Assembly: GCA_003862195.1 (NCBI GenBank)
Contig: QOUO01000010.1
Span: 1 to 57,328 of the forward strand
Length of the DNA stretch: 57,328 nucleotides
Direction: 5' to 3'
Origin: Coriobacteriaceae bacterium
GTDB taxonomy: Bacteria; Actinomycetota; Coriobacteriia; Coriobacteriales; Atopobiaceae
The notes under the pieces are model-generated. The model did not search any database. It was not told the origin of the DNA and saw only the letters and a list, made by a program, of their open reading frames with translations. A program made the translations under genes and the position numbers. This document shows positions 1 to 7,965 of the stretch, one piece after another. Positions within the stretch are counted from its first letter, which is position 1. Every line of letters begins with the position of its first letter.

Positions 1-324
1 CCGCAGAACCTCTCCGGCGGCCAGCAGCAGCGCGTCGCCATCGCGCGCGCCCTCTGCACCAAGCAGCCCATCATGCTGCTGGACGAGCCCACCTCCGCCC
101 TCGACCCCGAGATGGTGAGCGAGGTCCTCAACGTCATGATCGAGCTCGCGCAGGAGAACATCACCATGATCTGCGTCACGCACGAGATGGGCTTCGCGCG
201 CCAGGTGGCCGACCGCGTCGTCTTCATGGAGGACGGCCAGATTCTGGAGCAGGGCACGCCGGAGCACTTCTTCACGCACCCCGACAACCCGAGGTGCCAG
301 GCGTTTCTCGACAAGATCCTGTAG
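1..324 (+). CDS. Polar amino-acid ABC transporter ATP-binding protein (5' truncated)
   Basis: The frame is open from base 1, so only the C-terminal 107 residues are in the window. Visible are the ABC signature (LSGGQQQR), Walker B with its catalytic Glu ([12 protein letters not shown]), the D-loop and the H-loop His (CVTHEMGFA). The ending [10 protein letters not shown] is typical of the GlnQ/ArtP group of polar amino-acid importers. It energises uptake by the receptor and two permeases that follow directly, so it is the first visible gene of a four-gene operon. The Walker A part lies outside the window. Family call is firm; the substrate cannot be read from this piece. Confidence 0.93.
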   Translation, partial: PQNLSGGQQQRVAIARALCTKQPIMLLDEPTSALDPEMVSEVLNVMIELAQENITMICVTHEMGFARQVADRVVFMEDGQILEQGTPEHFFTHPDNPRCQAFLDKIL

Positions 325-332
325 GAGTGGGT

Positions 333-1271
333 ATGAGAAGAACGCACATTCCCGCGTCCGACGCCAGCCTTGCGCGCGGCACCGCCGTCGCGGGCGGCGC
401 CACAGCCCCGGGCGGCCGTGGCATCACGAGGCGCGGCTTCGTGTCGCTGGCGGGCGCCCTCGCGCTGGGCGCCGCGGCATCGTCCACGCTCGCGCTCGCG
501 GGCTGCTCGGGCTCCGGCTCCTCGTCGGGGCAGGGCCTCAAGGCCATCAAGAGCCGCGGCTACCTCAACTGCGGCGTCAAGACCGACGTCATGGGCTACG
601 GCTACCAGGACACCGCGACCGGCAAGTTCACCGGTATGGAGATCGACATCTGCTACGCCATCGCGGCCAAGGTGTTTGGCGTGAGCTCCGCCACGGCGCG
701 CAGGCGCGACCTGGTCAAGTTCACGGGCGTGACCGCCAAGACGCGCGGCCCGCTGGTCGATTCCGGCCAGGTGGACCTGGTATGCGCCACCTACACGATC
801 ACGCCCGAGCGCAAGCAGTCGTGGAACTTCTCGGACCCGTACTACACGGACTCCATCGGCATGCTCGTGCTCAAGAGCTCGGGCATAAAGAGCGTGGCCG
901 ACCTTGACGGCAAGATCGTGGGCGTGGGCGAGGGGGCGGACACCAAGGCGCAGGTGCAGGCCATGCTCAAGAGCCAGGGCCACGGCGACTTCAAGGTGAG
1001 CTACCCGCAGTACCTGGACTATCCCACGCTCGCGGCGGCGCTCGCGTCGGGCAACATCGACGTCTTCGCCATCGACCGCTCGATCATCCGCACGTACGTG
1101 AACGACTCCAACGAGCTGCTCGAGCCAAAGCTCGTGTTTGGCAAGCAGCAGTACGGCGTGTGCACGGCAAAGTCGTCAACCGAGCTCACGAGGCTCGTCA
1201 ACGGCGTCGTGGGCACGCTCGTCTCGTCCGGCGACATCGCGCGCTGGGCCAAGAAGTACAAGCTCCTGTAG
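333..1271 (+). CDS. Amino-acid ABC transporter substrate-binding lipoprotein (SBP_bac_3 family)
   Basis: A 312-residue extracytoplasmic receptor. The ATG at 333 is chosen because AGGAG lies just upstream; an in-frame ATG at 294 would overlap the previous gene by 31 bases. The N-terminus has a twin-arginine motif (R33-R34-G-F) and a lipobox ending at C58 (LALAGC), so it is probably exported by Tat and lipid-anchored. The mature part has family-3 solute-binding features (LNCGVKTDVMGYGY, GMEIDICYAIA, NFSDPYYTDSIGMLV). It would pass its ligand to the permeases encoded next. Glutamate, glutamine or another polar amino acid is likely from the family; the exact ligand is not evident. Confidence 0.92.
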   Translation: MRRTHIPASDASLARGTAVAGGATAPGGRGITRRGFVSLAGALALGAAASSTLALAGCSGSGSSSGQGLKAIKSRGYLNCGVKTDVMGYGYQDTATGKFTGMEIDICYAIAAKVFGVSSATARRRDLVKFTGVTAKTRGPLVDSGQVDLVCATYTITPERKQSWNFSDPYYTDSIGMLVLKSSGIKSVADLDGKIVGVGEGADTKAQVQAMLKSQGHGDFKVSYPQYLDYPTLAAALASGNIDVFAIDRSIIRTYVNDSNELLEPKLVFGKQQYGVCTAKSSTELTRLVNGVVGTLVSSGDIARWAKKYKLL

Positions 1272-1279
1272 GAGGTCGC

Positions 1280-2023
1280 ATGGAACTCTTCGATCCTGGG
1301 CGCTGGGCCCAGACGCTTTCCAACTCGGACCTGCTCTGGCAGGGCTTCTTCTTCACGATCCAGGTCTCGCTCGCGGGGCTTCTGGTCTCGCTCGTCATGG
1401 GCACGCTGCTGGGCGTGTTCTCCACCACGCGCTCGCGCGTGCTGCGCGCAATCGCCCGCGTCTACGTGGAGTTCTTCCAGAACACGCCCATCGTGGTGCA
1501 GGTCTTCTTTGTCTACACGGCGGGCCCCATGCTGCTGCAGGCCATCACGGGCGCGTCGCACGTGGTGAGGATCGCGCCCTTCGTGCTCGTGGTCATCTGC
1601 GTGGGCCTCTACCACGGCGCGTACGTGGCCGAGGTCATCCGCACCGGCATCGAGGCCATCCCGCGCGGCCAGATGGAGGCCACGCAGTCGCAGGGCTTCA
1701 CCCGCGTGCAGGGCTATCGCTACGTGATCCTGCCGCAGACGTTCAGGATCATCCTGCCTCCGCTGGCCAACCAGGCGCTCAACCTGGTCAAGAACACCTC
1801 GGTCCTCGCGCTCATCGCGGGCGGCGACCTCATGTACCAGGCCGACATCATCGTGGCCGACAGCGGCTACCTGCAGGGCTACATCGTGTGCTGCGCCATG
1901 TACTTCCTGATCTGCTTCCCGCTCGCCATGCTCGTCACCTGGCTCGAGAAGCGCTCCAAGGCGCCCCGCAAGGCAAAGGCCACTCACGCCGTGCCCGCCG
2001 CGACCGCGGACGGGGAGGTGTAG
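1280..2023 (+). CDS. Amino-acid ABC transporter permease 1 (HisM/GlnP family)
   Basis: A 247-residue inner-membrane permease. GGAGG at 1271-1275 sets the ATG at 1280, nine bases after the receptor stop. The start QGFFFTIQVSLAGLLVSL is the usual first helix. The EAA loop is visible as EATQSQGFTRVQGYR followed by VILPQTFRIILPPLANQ, the contact to the ATPase. It forms a heterodimer with the next permease, four bases downstream. The short tail after the last helix is basic and alanine-rich. Confidence 0.93.
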   Translation: MELFDPGRWAQTLSNSDLLWQGFFFTIQVSLAGLLVSLVMGTLLGVFSTTRSRVLRAIARVYVEFFQNTPIVVQVFFVYTAGPMLLQAITGASHVVRIAPFVLVVICVGLYHGAYVAEVIRTGIEAIPRGQMEATQSQGFTRVQGYRYVILPQTFRIILPPLANQALNLVKNTSVLALIAGGDLMYQADIIVADSGYLQGYIVCCAMYFLICFPLAMLVTWLEKRSKAPRKAKATHAVPAATADGEV

Positions 2024-2026
2024 CGC

Positions 2027-2674
2027 ATGCAGGTCTTCACCCCAAGCAACGTCGCCTTCATGATGCAGGGCTTCCTCAACACCATCATCATCTCCGCGGC
2101 GTCCATCGTGCTCTCCATCATCTTCGGCACGCTGCTGGCGCTCGCCAAGTCGTACTGCCGCGGCCGCTGGGCCTGGCTCAAGTGGCTCGTGACCGCCTAC
2201 ATCGAGCTCTTCCGCTGCACGCCCAACCTGCTGTGGATCCTCATCTTCCGCTTCACGGTGCAGGGCGACAACATCCTCGTGTCGATCCTCACGTTCACGG
2301 TCTTCACGTCGGCCGTCATGGCCGAGATCGTCCGCGGCGGCCTGAACGCCCTGCCCAAGGGCCAGTTCGAGGCGGCGCAGTCCCAGGGCTTCGGCTTTGT
2401 GGACACGATGCGCCTCGTGGTGCTGCCGCAGGCGTTCAAGATGATCGTGCCGGCGCTGTTCAGCCAGTGCACCACGGTCATCAAGGACACCTCCTACCTG
2501 CGCGGCATCGACGTCCACGAGTTCATGCGCAACTCCGCCGTCGTCATGGGCCAGGCCTCCACGCTGGCACAGATCCTGCTGCTCTATGGGTTCGTCCTTC
2601 TCACCTACTTCGTGCTGAACTTCGCGATCTCCCTCATGGTTAGGGCATACCAGCGCAAGACCGCCGCGGCGTAG
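2027..2674 (+). CDS. Amino-acid ABC transporter permease 2 (HisM/GlnP family)
   Basis: A 215-residue membrane protein starting at ATG 2027, behind a GGGGAGG Shine-Dalgarno that lies inside the end of permease 1. It has the same architecture: a first helix within GFLNTIIISAASIVLSII, an EAA loop (EAAQSQGFGFVDTMR) and LVVLPQAFKMIVPALFSQ. It pairs with permease 1 to form the channel. It is the last gene of the operon; a long perfect hairpin follows at 2716. Confidence 0.93.
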   Translation: MQVFTPSNVAFMMQGFLNTIIISAASIVLSIIFGTLLALAKSYCRGRWAWLKWLVTAYIELFRCTPNLLWILIFRFTVQGDNILVSILTFTVFTSAVMAEIVRGGLNALPKGQFEAAQSQGFGFVDTMRLVVLPQAFKMIVPALFSQCTTVIKDTSYLRGIDVHEFMRNSAVVMGQASTLAQILLLYGFVLLTYFVLNFAISLMVRAYQRKTAAA

Positions 2675-2715
2675 CGGCCGTGACCGCCGCGGCGCAGCGG
2701 CCGGCGGCACACCAA

Positions 2716-2762
2716 GCGGCCGAGAAGGGCTACCCTGTGAGGGGACGGCCCTTCTCGGCCGC
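2716..2762 (+). terminator. Perfect 15-bp hairpin after the amino-acid transporter operon
   Basis: GCGGCCGAGAAGGGC at 2716-2730 is exactly complementary to 2748-2762, with a 17-base loop. It has no clear T-run (GCAAAAC follows), so termination is inferred from stem strength and position between genes. Both arms contain GAGAAGG / CCTTCTC, close to the dispersed word GGCGAGAAGR described elsewhere. Confidence 0.6.
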
Positions 2763-2797
2763 GGCAAAACCACTATCGACACGATCGAAAGGCAAGC

Positions 2798-3472
2798 ATG
2801 CCAACCACGAACGCATACGACGCCAGGCACAGCGCGGACGTCGCCGGCTCAGCCAACCCCGCCAACCAGGAGCCCATCGTCATCTCCATCGCGCGCGACT
2901 ACGGCGCGGAGGGGCACGAGGTGGGCAAGCTCCTCAGCGTGATGCTGGGGATTCCCCTGTACGACAACGAGCTGCTGGTCCGCTCCGCGGCGCGTACCGG
3001 GGTCGACGTCGACCAGCTCGCCGCGGTGGACGAGCGACCGCAGCACGGGCCGCTCGCGTTCCTGCCCGACAGCATGGACCAGCGCTCGGGCGCGGACCGG
3101 GCGTTCCAGGCGATCCGCCAGGTCATCCTGGACCTGGGCAGCACGCGCCCGTGCATCATCGAGGGCCGGCTTTCCGACTACATCCTGCGGCGCAACCCCA
3201 ACCTCATATCCGTGCTGGTCACGGCGCCGCTCGACGTGCGCGTGGAGATCGTGCGCGCAAAGCACGGCATGACCACGCACGACGCGAGCGCCTTCGTGCG
3301 CAAGCGCCAGCACGAGCGCGAGCGCTTCTACACGCGATACAGCAACGGCAAGTGGGACATGTACACGGACAAAGACCTGGTGGTGGACCGCTCCGTGTTC
3401 GGGCGCGAGGGCGCGGCCAAAATCATCGCCGCGGCGTACCGCCTCAAGGAGGAGCAGCTCGGCAGGGCGTAG
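2798..3472 (+). CDS. Cytidylate-kinase-like family protein
   Basis: A 224-residue protein that begins its domain with EPIVISIARDYGAEGHEVG, the form of P-loop seen in the cytidylate-kinase-like (Cytidylate_kin2) family, followed by GIPLYDNELL. Later FIEGRLSDYIL-like and VTAPLDVRVEIV segments match the same fold, and a basic region (RKRQHERERFYTRY) fits the LID/NMP part. The family is common in anaerobic Gram-positives, but its physiological substrate is not established, and true CMP kinase activity should not be assumed. It stands alone between two hairpins. ATG 2798 is preceded by GAAAGG. Confidence 0.8.
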   Translation: MPTTNAYDARHSADVAGSANPANQEPIVISIARDYGAEGHEVGKLLSVMLGIPLYDNELLVRSAARTGVDVDQLAAVDERPQHGPLAFLPDSMDQRSGADRAFQAIRQVILDLGSTRPCIIEGRLSDYILRRNPNLISVLVTAPLDVRVEIVRAKHGMTTHDASAFVRKRQHERERFYTRYSNGKWDMYTDKDLVVDRSVFGREGAAKIIAAAYRLKEEQLGRA

Positions 3473-3507
3473 CGGGCGGCAACGATAACACAGCTTTGGA
3501 CTGATGG

Positions 3508-3551
3508 CCGGGCTCTGTGCCGGAGACGCTGGCACAGAACCCGGGCTTTTT
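3508..3551 (+). terminator. Rho-independent terminator built from the first two array repeats
   Basis: Bases 3508-3521 pair with 3531-3544 (one mismatch, C-A), around a 9-base loop, and TTTTT follows at 3547-3551. The two arms are the first forward (3510-3521) and first reverse (3531-3542) copies of the 12-mer that fills the next 900 bases. It sits 36 bases after the kinase-like gene and should end its transcript. Confidence 0.7.
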
Positions 3552-4420
3552 GGGTGCAGCCTGGCAGCGGGGCTGGGTCCTGTGCCACGACGCGGCCGAC
3601 CCCTGCACAGAACCCACTGGACCTTGCCCGGCCGAGCAATAACGACTGGGTTCTGTGTCATGTCCGGACGGCCGATGCGAGTTGTGGCCGGTTCTGTACC
3701 AAGCCATAAACTTCTTTACATATGGTGCGAGGCGTCTACCTCTGATCATGTGTTTCTTAAGCAGTCGGCTTTGCACAGAACCCTGAGTATCTTGCTGCGG
3801 GGTGGTACAGAACCCAAGGCTTTCGGTCGGGGACAGGTCGAAGCCGCACAGATCCCAATGGATTTCACCGGGCCGCGCAAAGTGAGCGGGGTTCTGTACC
3901 AAGGGCCGATGACGAAGCGCACAGAACCCTGTGAACCTTGCACTGGGGCGCAAGGACGTTGGGGTTCTGTGTCGCTGCCGGGATGCGCGTGCCAGTATTG
4001 GGCGGTTCTGTGCCCGTCATAAGCACCTTAATTTGTGTCGCGGGATCGCTACCTTGAGACATATGTTTTTGAATCGGATGCCGCCGCACAGAACCCTACC
4101 GATTTTGCGGATTGGTGGTACAGAACCCCGTCCTTGCAATCTGGGGCGTCTCCCCACCGCACAGAACCCTCTCGAGTCTCACAAGCCGCGCCAACAGGTT
4201 GGGGTTCTGTGCCGCTATCGCCTGGGCACGTGGTACAGAACCGAGGCGACCTTGCGGGCGCTGCGGGCAACGGCGGATTCTGTGCCACGCTGGGGTTCGC
4301 GTATGGTACAGAACCCAGTCGGCCTTTGTGGCTCACGCAAGGTGGGGAGGGTTCTGTGCGGTGCCGATGGTACAGAACCCGTCCGGTTGGGCAACGGGCG
4401 AGAAGGGCGGGTCCTGTGCC
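3510..4420. repeat. Array of about 23 alternating 12-mers (GGGTTCTGTGCC / GGCACAGAACCC)
   Basis: No gene is supported between 3473 and 4515. The block holds copies of GGGTTCTGT(G/A)CC (F) and its complement (R). F starts: 3510, 3575, 3648, 3689, 3889, 3962, 4003, 4202, 4275, 4349, 4409. R starts: 3531, 3604, 3772, 3804, 3845, 3918, 4085, 4117, 4158, 4232, 4305, 4369. R-to-F steps are about 44 bases, F-to-R steps about 29. Most positions recur at +313/314 (3531, 3845, 4158; 3575, 3889, 4202), so the block is a diverged tandem repeat in which the 12-mers are kept far better than the sequence between them. Two AT-richer gaps (about 3701-3771 and 4015-4084) are also related to each other. Adjacent F and R copies can form hairpins. 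Short frames through the block only read the repeat (VQNP, GTEP, GVLC). Confidence 0.9.
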
Positions 4421-4515
4421 AGCCGCCTGCCACGGCCCGGCGGCGTTCGCATCGAGCGCAATTTGCGTCCGCGTCCCGCGCTACGATAGATGCCGTCAAT
4501 CGAAGGGGAGGACTC

Positions 4516-7500
4516 ATGCCGCTCAACATCGTCACCACGGAGGACCAGAGGCTCGTTGGCGCGCCCGCGCTGGCGGCGTTGCGAAGGGCCGTGGGCGAGA
4601 AGGGCCGCGCGACGCTGCTGGTGCCGGACTTTGACAGGCAGCTCGACGCCTGCCGGGAGCTCGCGGCGCAGGGCCTCTCGCTTGGCGTGACTGTGACCAC
4701 GCCCGGTGCCTGGGTGCGCGAGCGTTGGCAGGTGTGGGGCGACGGCACCAACGTCGTGGAGCCGCTCGCGCGCACCGTCGCGCTGCAGTCGTCGCTGGCC
4801 GCCGCGGCGCGCGAGGGCACCCCCGACGCGCCCGCCTACAACGCCGGCACGGTCCGCGTGCTCTCGACGCTCGCGTCCGCCGCGCTGCCCTGGGTCCCCC
4901 TCCGCGAGGACGGCACCGTGGATGCGGACGCGCTCCTCGAACTGGGCCTCACGCGGGCGGAGGCAAACGTCGTCCGCGTGCTCGACCGCTACGTGGCGCT
5001 GCTGCGCGAGTCCTCCTACACGGAGGAGTCCGTCGCCATGGCGAGCGTGGTCGAGCGCGTGTGCGCGGCCGGCGCGCAGGCGTCGCTCTGGCCCACGGCG
5101 TTCGTTGGCTTCGACGAGCTGTCCAAGCCGCAGCGCGAGCTCGCGCTGTCCCTCGCCGCGCACACGGACGTGACTGCGGTCTTCCTTTCGGCAAACGAGG
5201 CCGCGGCCGCGGGGGCATCCCGCGCGGCGGCGTCCCTTGAGGATGCCTGCGCCAAGCGGGGCATCCCGTGCACGCAAACGGGCGAGAAGGGCGACGCCCC
5301 GGGGTCGGGTCACGCTCTGGAGCCCGGCCCCATCCCGGTACCGGACCGCGTCCCGGAGCTGTGGCACCTGCTCGAGGCCCTGTTCCGGGGCGACGAGCGC
5401 GTCGCGGCGGAGGGCGCCGTGTCTCTCGCCCTGCCCGCCGGCCCGCTGGCGGAGGCGGAGGCCGTCACGCAGGAGGTGCTCTCGCTCGCGGCGGACAGCT
5501 GCCGCAGCGTGGTCGTGGTGGCGCCGGACACCGTGCGCGCCTGGCGCGAGCTCGTGCCCAAGCTCGTCGCGCGCGGCTGCAGCGTGCGCGGGCGGGTCTC
5601 CGTGCCCGCCGCGAGCCTCGAGGCCCTGCGCGCGTACCTGGAGTTCGCGAGCTCCGTCGCCGTGCTGGCGGAGCTTGACGCCACGTGGCCCGAGCCCGAG
5701 CGCACGGAGGAGGGCACCATCGTCCACCTGGGCGACATGAGCTGGTGGCCGCCGCGGCACGTGACGGACTTCCTGCTGTGCGACGTGGCGCACGTCCCCA
5801 CGGCTCGCGCGTGGAACCTCGACCGCGCGTGGCGCGCAAACCGCCTGCTCACGCCCGCGGACGTGCTGCGGACGCTGCAGAACCCCGGTGCGACCTCACC
5901 CGAGGTTGCCGCGGCCACGCGCGAGCTGCTGCGCGGCCGGCTCGGATCGGCGGCGTCCAAGCTGTTGCAGCCGTACGTCGCGCGGCTGGCGCCGGTGTCT
6001 TCCGCCGCGGCGGGGGAGAAGGACGGCGGTCCCGCCGGCAGCGCCAACCCCGCCGGCACTCGTGCCGCCGCCAGCGCGCGCCCGGTCGACTACGTGACCG
6101 ACGACGACGGCAACGTCGCCGTCACGTGGACGCGCGAGGACGACCCGATGGCGGACGTCTGCGCCATGGGTTCGCTGCTGGCCGTGCTCAACGTGGCAGG
6201 CACCCTCAAGGAACTGCACTTCTCCGCGGATCCCAAGGCGGAGGACCGCGTGTCGCTGGCAGACCTGGTGCAGCGCTCGCGGGAGGCGCTCGCGGGCGTG
6301 TCTGTGCGGCTGCGTCCGGGTGTGGAGGCCAAGGGTGCATCGCCCGTCGCAAACGTGCAGGTCATGGGACCTGCGGATGTGGCTCGGCTGGCGGTCGGCT
6401 CCGTGGATGCGGTCATCGTGTGCGGGCAGAGCGCGGCGGAGTCGCCCGTGGAGCCCGCGGACGACGTGGCGAGCGCCCTGACCGAGGCCATCTGCCGCGA
6501 GCCCGCGCCCGACACCATGGCGCAGGCACGCGCAAGGTTCTGGCGCCAGATCGCCGCGGCGCGCCGGCACGTGACGCTCGAGCGCAGCGGCAACGACGCC
6601 GCGTCCAAGCCGCGCTACCCCTCCGTCATGCTGACGGAGCTGCTCGCGTGCTACGACGCCGCGGACGACGGCACGTCCAAGAGCGAGAAGGACGAGCATG
6701 ACGACACCAAGCCCAAGCGGGTCCTGGCCTGCCGCGCGCAGGCGGAGACCGAGGCCGTCGCCAACCTCAACCCGAGCGGCACGGCGCCTGCTGAACCGGT
6801 CGCGCGCGAGGGCGTGGCGCCGGCCGGGCGCGTGACGGACGCGGCGGCGCGGGCGCTCGTCAACGTGCCGGTCGAAGGCAAGCCCGAGCTGTTGGACGGC
6901 AGGCCGTACCTCTCGGCCTCGCAGATCGAGTCCTACCTGGAGTGCCCGTACAAGTGGTTCAGCCTGCGGCGGCTGCGCCTGCGCGACTCGGACGCGGGCT
7001 TTGGCCCGATGGAGATGGGCACGTTCGCGCACCACGTGATGGAGGTCACGCACCGCACGCTGCTGGAGGAAGGCCTGGCCGCCATGGAGGCGCGCGGCGA
7101 GGTCGTGCCGGACGTGGCCCAGGACCTGACGACGCCCGTGCCCGGTTCGCGCGTGAGCCTGGACGACCCGGCGGGGCTCGAGCACGCCAAGGAGCTCTTG
7201 CACCAGATGCTGGCCGCGGACCTGCGCGCGCAGTTCATCAGCACCGGGCGCCACGACCGCAGCCAGGCCTTCGTGCCGCACACCGCACAGGACGAGGGCC
7301 AGCTCCGCACGCTCGAGCGCGACCTCTGTACCGCGCTCGACTACGAGGCGGGGCTGCTCGACGGCTTCGAGCCGCGGCTCTTCGAGTGGGACTTCGGCCA
7401 CAAGGGCGACCTGGTGGAGTACGCGGGCGCCTGGCTCAACGGCACGGTCGACCGCGTGGACGTGGACGCCCACGGCGGCGCCGTCGTGATCGACTACAAG

Positions 7501-7965
7501 CACAAGGGGTTCAACGGCTTCGCGCGGGAGTATGCCGCGTTCGCCGGCGCGGACGACGGCAACGGGGGCGCGCCCTTCTCGCTCCCACGGCGCGTGCAGG
7601 CGCTCATCTACGCGCAGGTGGTGCGCCGGCACTTCCCCAACCTGGCCATCCGCGGCGCGACGTACCTCAACACCCGCGGACAGGACCACGTGCTGGCGGG
7701 CGCGGTGGACGAGGGCCAGATGGAGCGCGTGTTTGGCGTGCACCAGCCCAAGAAGGCCGCGGCAAAGGCCATGGCGGTGGAGAGGAACGCGGGCTTTGGC
7801 ACGGAGCACGCCCGGGGCATGGACGCCCTGCTCGACGCGACGGAGGAGGCCATCCGCGCCGCCGTGGCGCGCATGATGGAGGGCGACATCGAGGCGGCGC
7901 CCGTGGACGCGAGCGCCTGCGAGCACTGCCCGGTCATGAACTGCGAGAGGAAGATCACCAAGTGA
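4516..7965 (+). CDS. addB: AddB-like helicase-nuclease subunit (PD-(D/E)XK, Fe-S type)
   Basis: A protein of 1149 residues. The ATG at 4516 is used because GGGGAGG lies at 4506-4512; the frame is open further upstream only through the repeat array. The N-terminal two thirds are a divergent helicase-like region without a clear Walker A, as is common in AddB. The C-terminus is a RecB-type nuclease: ASQIESYLECPYKWF with C810, AVVIDYKHKGF with D993 and K995, and a closing cysteine set C1135-x2-C1138-x4-C1143. With C810 this matches the AddB 4Fe-4S staple. It overlaps addA by four bases. The pair resects double-strand breaks for recombination. Linkers contain GEKGD, GEKDG and SEKDE, copies or variants of the dispersed word. 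Confidence 0.85.
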   Translation: MPLNIVTTEDQRLVGAPALAALRRAVGEKGRATLLVPDFDRQLDACRELAAQGLSLGVTVTTPGAWVRERWQVWGDGTNVVEPLARTVALQSSLAAAAREGTPDAPAYNAGTVRVLSTLASAALPWVPLREDGTVDADALLELGLTRAEANVVRVLDRYVALLRESSYTEESVAMASVVERVCAAGAQASLWPTAFVGFDELSKPQRELALSLAAHTDVTAVFLSANEAAAAGASRAAASLEDACAKRGIPCTQTGEKGDAPGSGHALEPGPIPVPDRVPELWHLLEALFRGDERVAAEGAVSLALPAGPLAEAEAVTQEVLSLAADSCRSVVVVAPDTVRAWRELVPKLVARGCSVRGRVSVPAASLEALRAYLEFASSVAVLAELDATWPEPERTEEGTIVHLGDMSWWPPRHVTDFLLCDVAHVPTARAWNLDRAWRANRLLTPADVLRTLQNPGATSPEVAAATRELLRGRLGSAASKLLQPYVARLAPVSSAAAGEKDGGPAGSANPAGTRAAASARPVDYVTDDDGNVAVTWTREDDPMADVCAMGSLLAVLNVAGTLKELHFSADPKAEDRVSLADLVQRSREALAGVSVRLRPGVEAKGASPVANVQVMGPADVARLAVGSVDAVIVCGQSAAESPVEPADDVASALTEAICREPAPDTMAQARARFWRQIAAARRHVTLERSGNDAASKPRYPSVMLTELLACYDAADDGTSKSEKDEHDDTKPKRVLACRAQAETEAVANLNPSGTAPAEPVAREGVAPAGRVTDAAARALVNVPVEGKPELLDGRPYLSASQIESYLECPYKWFSLRRLRLRDSDAGFGPMEMGTFAHHVMEVTHRTLLEEGLAAMEARGEVVPDVAQDLTTPVPGSRVSLDDPAGLEHAKELLHQMLAADLRAQFISTGRHDRSQAFVPHTAQDEGQLRTLERDLCTALDYEAGLLDGFEPRLFEWDFGHKGDLVEYAGAWLNGTVDRVDVDAHGGAVVIDYKHKGFNGFAREYAAFAGADDGNGGAPFSLPRRVQALIYAQVVRRHFPNLAIRGATYLNTRGQDHVLAGAVDEGQMERVFGVHQPKKAAAKAMAVERNAGFGTEHARGMDALLDATEEAIRAAVARMMEGDIEAAPVDASACEHCPVMNCERKITK

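Noticed and set aside
3510-4420. CRISPR array
   Set aside because: Repeats are only 12 bases, alternate in orientation and have uneven spacers of 8 to 70 bases; no cas gene is near.
3504-4489. Several overlapping open frames across the 12-mer block, including an extension of the AddB frame back to 3931
   Set aside because: They only translate the repeat in different frames (VQNP, GTEP, GVLC), lack ribosome sites and are closed by the strong start signal at 4516.
6942-7961. Upstream extension of the addA frame to 6942
   Set aside because: It lies wholly inside addB in another frame, and the GTG at 7962 gives the conserved N-terminus with a coupled start.
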